Assembly: GCF_003010965.1 (NCBI RefSeq)
Contig: NZ_PGGM01000017.1
Span: 62,001-126,000, forward strand
DNA from: Phyllobacterium sophorae
Lineage (GTDB): Bacteria; Pseudomonadota; Alphaproteobacteria; Rhizobiales; Rhizobiaceae
Direction: 5' to 3'
DNA: 64,000 bases
The translations under genes were made by a program, and so were the position numbers. A model generated the notes under the pieces. That model was not told the origin of the DNA and ran no database searches. It saw only the letters and a program-made list of their open reading frames with translations. Shown here piece after piece: positions 63,743 through 64,000 of this stretch (position 1 is its first letter; each line of letters starts with the position of its first letter).

Positions 63743-64000
63743 ATGCGTATCAAGACCGTAGAAGCCTGGTGGGTGAAGATTCCCATCGAGACGACCCGCC
63801 AACACCGCAGCGACTTCGGCCGGCTGACGACCTTCGACGCCGCGATCCTGCGTATCGAGACGAACGACGGCATCGTTGGCTGGGGAGAAGGGAAGAATGC
63901 CGCCGGCAGTGCAGGCACCTACGGCACGCTGGTGTATATGCTGAACCACGAGGTGGGGCCGAAGATCGTCGGCCGTGACCCCGCCGACATCTCCGCCATA
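63743..64000 (+). CDS. Enolase-superfamily (mandelate racemase/muconate lactonizing) protein, partial
   Basis: The first 86 residues, open to the right edge: RIKTVEAWWVKIPIETTRQH, then FDAAILRIETNDGIVGWGEG and a helical cap segment. This N-terminal capping domain is typical of sugar-acid dehydratases and cycloisomerases of the MR/MLE group. The catalytic barrel lies outside the window, so the reaction cannot be deduced. 54 bases after the isomerase gene, same strand, probably co-transcribed. Confidence 0.85.
   Translation, partial: MRIKTVEAWWVKIPIETTRQHRSDFGRLTTFDAAILRIETNDGIVGWGEGKNAAGSAGTYGTLVYMLNHEVGPKIVGRDPADISAI

Noticed and set aside
1-64000. CRISPR arrays, tRNA/rRNA genes, phage genes
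   Set aside because: No regularly spaced direct repeats, tRNA-like cloverleaf or T-loop signatures, ribosomal RNA segments or phage structural genes were noticed on reading both strands. A tRNAscan or Rfam search was not possible.

Overview
The window looks like an accessory part (megaplasmid, chromid or variable chromosomal segment) of an alphaproteobacterium of the order Hyphomicrobiales/Rhizobiales, most likely a Rhizobiaceae, Phyllobacteriaceae or Brucellaceae member. The reasons are the napEFDABC gene order, the uxs/uxe/aps-type polysaccharide genes known from Sinorhizobium, a glycine-betaine/stachydrine-type Rieske oxygenase, the IS5/IS427-type insertion sequence and the moderately high G+C. 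Many small transport-plus-catabolism modules are each paired with a regulator. Between them lie patches of decayed genes and insertion-sequence debris.

Layout. 1-5.5 kb: a histidinol-dehydrogenase paralogue (cut by the left edge), a divergent XRE-cupin regulator and a polyamine/opine-type ABC importer. 5.6-8.7 kb: an alpha/beta hydrolase and an LtaS/MdoB-like phosphoglycerol transferase. 8.7-10.7 kb: gene graveyard (GntR/FCD relic, IS6 transposase relic, a 53-bp inverted repeat, one small intact ORF). 10.8-15.5 kb: periplasmic nitrate reductase operon napEFDABC. 15.7-17.4 kb: hipBA toxin-antitoxin pair with four repeated operator-like palindromes. 17.8-20.2 kb: nfeD protease plus slipin. 20.6-23 kb: two small secreted proteins and an OsmC protein. 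23.4-26.8 kb: Rieske oxygenase, its reductase (frameshifted at the 3' end) and a divergent LysR regulator. 27-30.6 kb: alpha/beta hydrolase relic, GntR regulator, orphan UbiX, TIGR02444 protein, EamA exporter. 30.9-33.1 kb: second graveyard (DeoR, PIN toxin, ankyrin and IS5 relics, a 46-bp palindrome). 33.1-38 kb: TetR-linked oxidoreductases (two quinone-oxidoreductase-like MDRs and two SDRs) with a duplicated, broken TetR copy. 38.35-39.2 kb: an IS5-family element. 39.5-49 kb: AraC-family regulator, then a seven-gene extracellular-polysaccharide operon. 49.8-61.4 kb: a ribose-type ABC importer, SorC regulator and catabolic enzymes (aldo-keto reductase, GlpD-like dehydrogenase, DhnA-type aldolase, LyxK-like kinase, GMC oxidoreductase) in one long, tightly spaced operon. 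61.6-64 kb: two divergent sugar isomerase/epimerase genes around a GntR-type operator and the start of an enolase-superfamily enzyme, cut by the right edge.

How genes work together. The polysaccharide operon encodes a complete nucleotide-sugar route: UDP-glucose to UDP-glucuronate (Ugd), to UDP-xylose (Uxs), to UDP-L-arabinose (Uxe-like epimerase). A membrane CesA-like synthase, a secreted GH26-like hydrolase and two secreted DUF995 proteins follow. It closely resembles the arabinose-containing polysaccharide (aps) locus of Sinorhizobium meliloti, but has ugd inserted in the operon. The ribose-type operon pairs import with a kinase, a flavin dehydrogenase and a class I aldolase. This suggests cleavage of a phosphorylated ketose or polyol to a triose phosphate and an aldehyde; the substrate cannot be read from the sequence.

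Functional calls rest on reading motifs by eye. No database search was possible.
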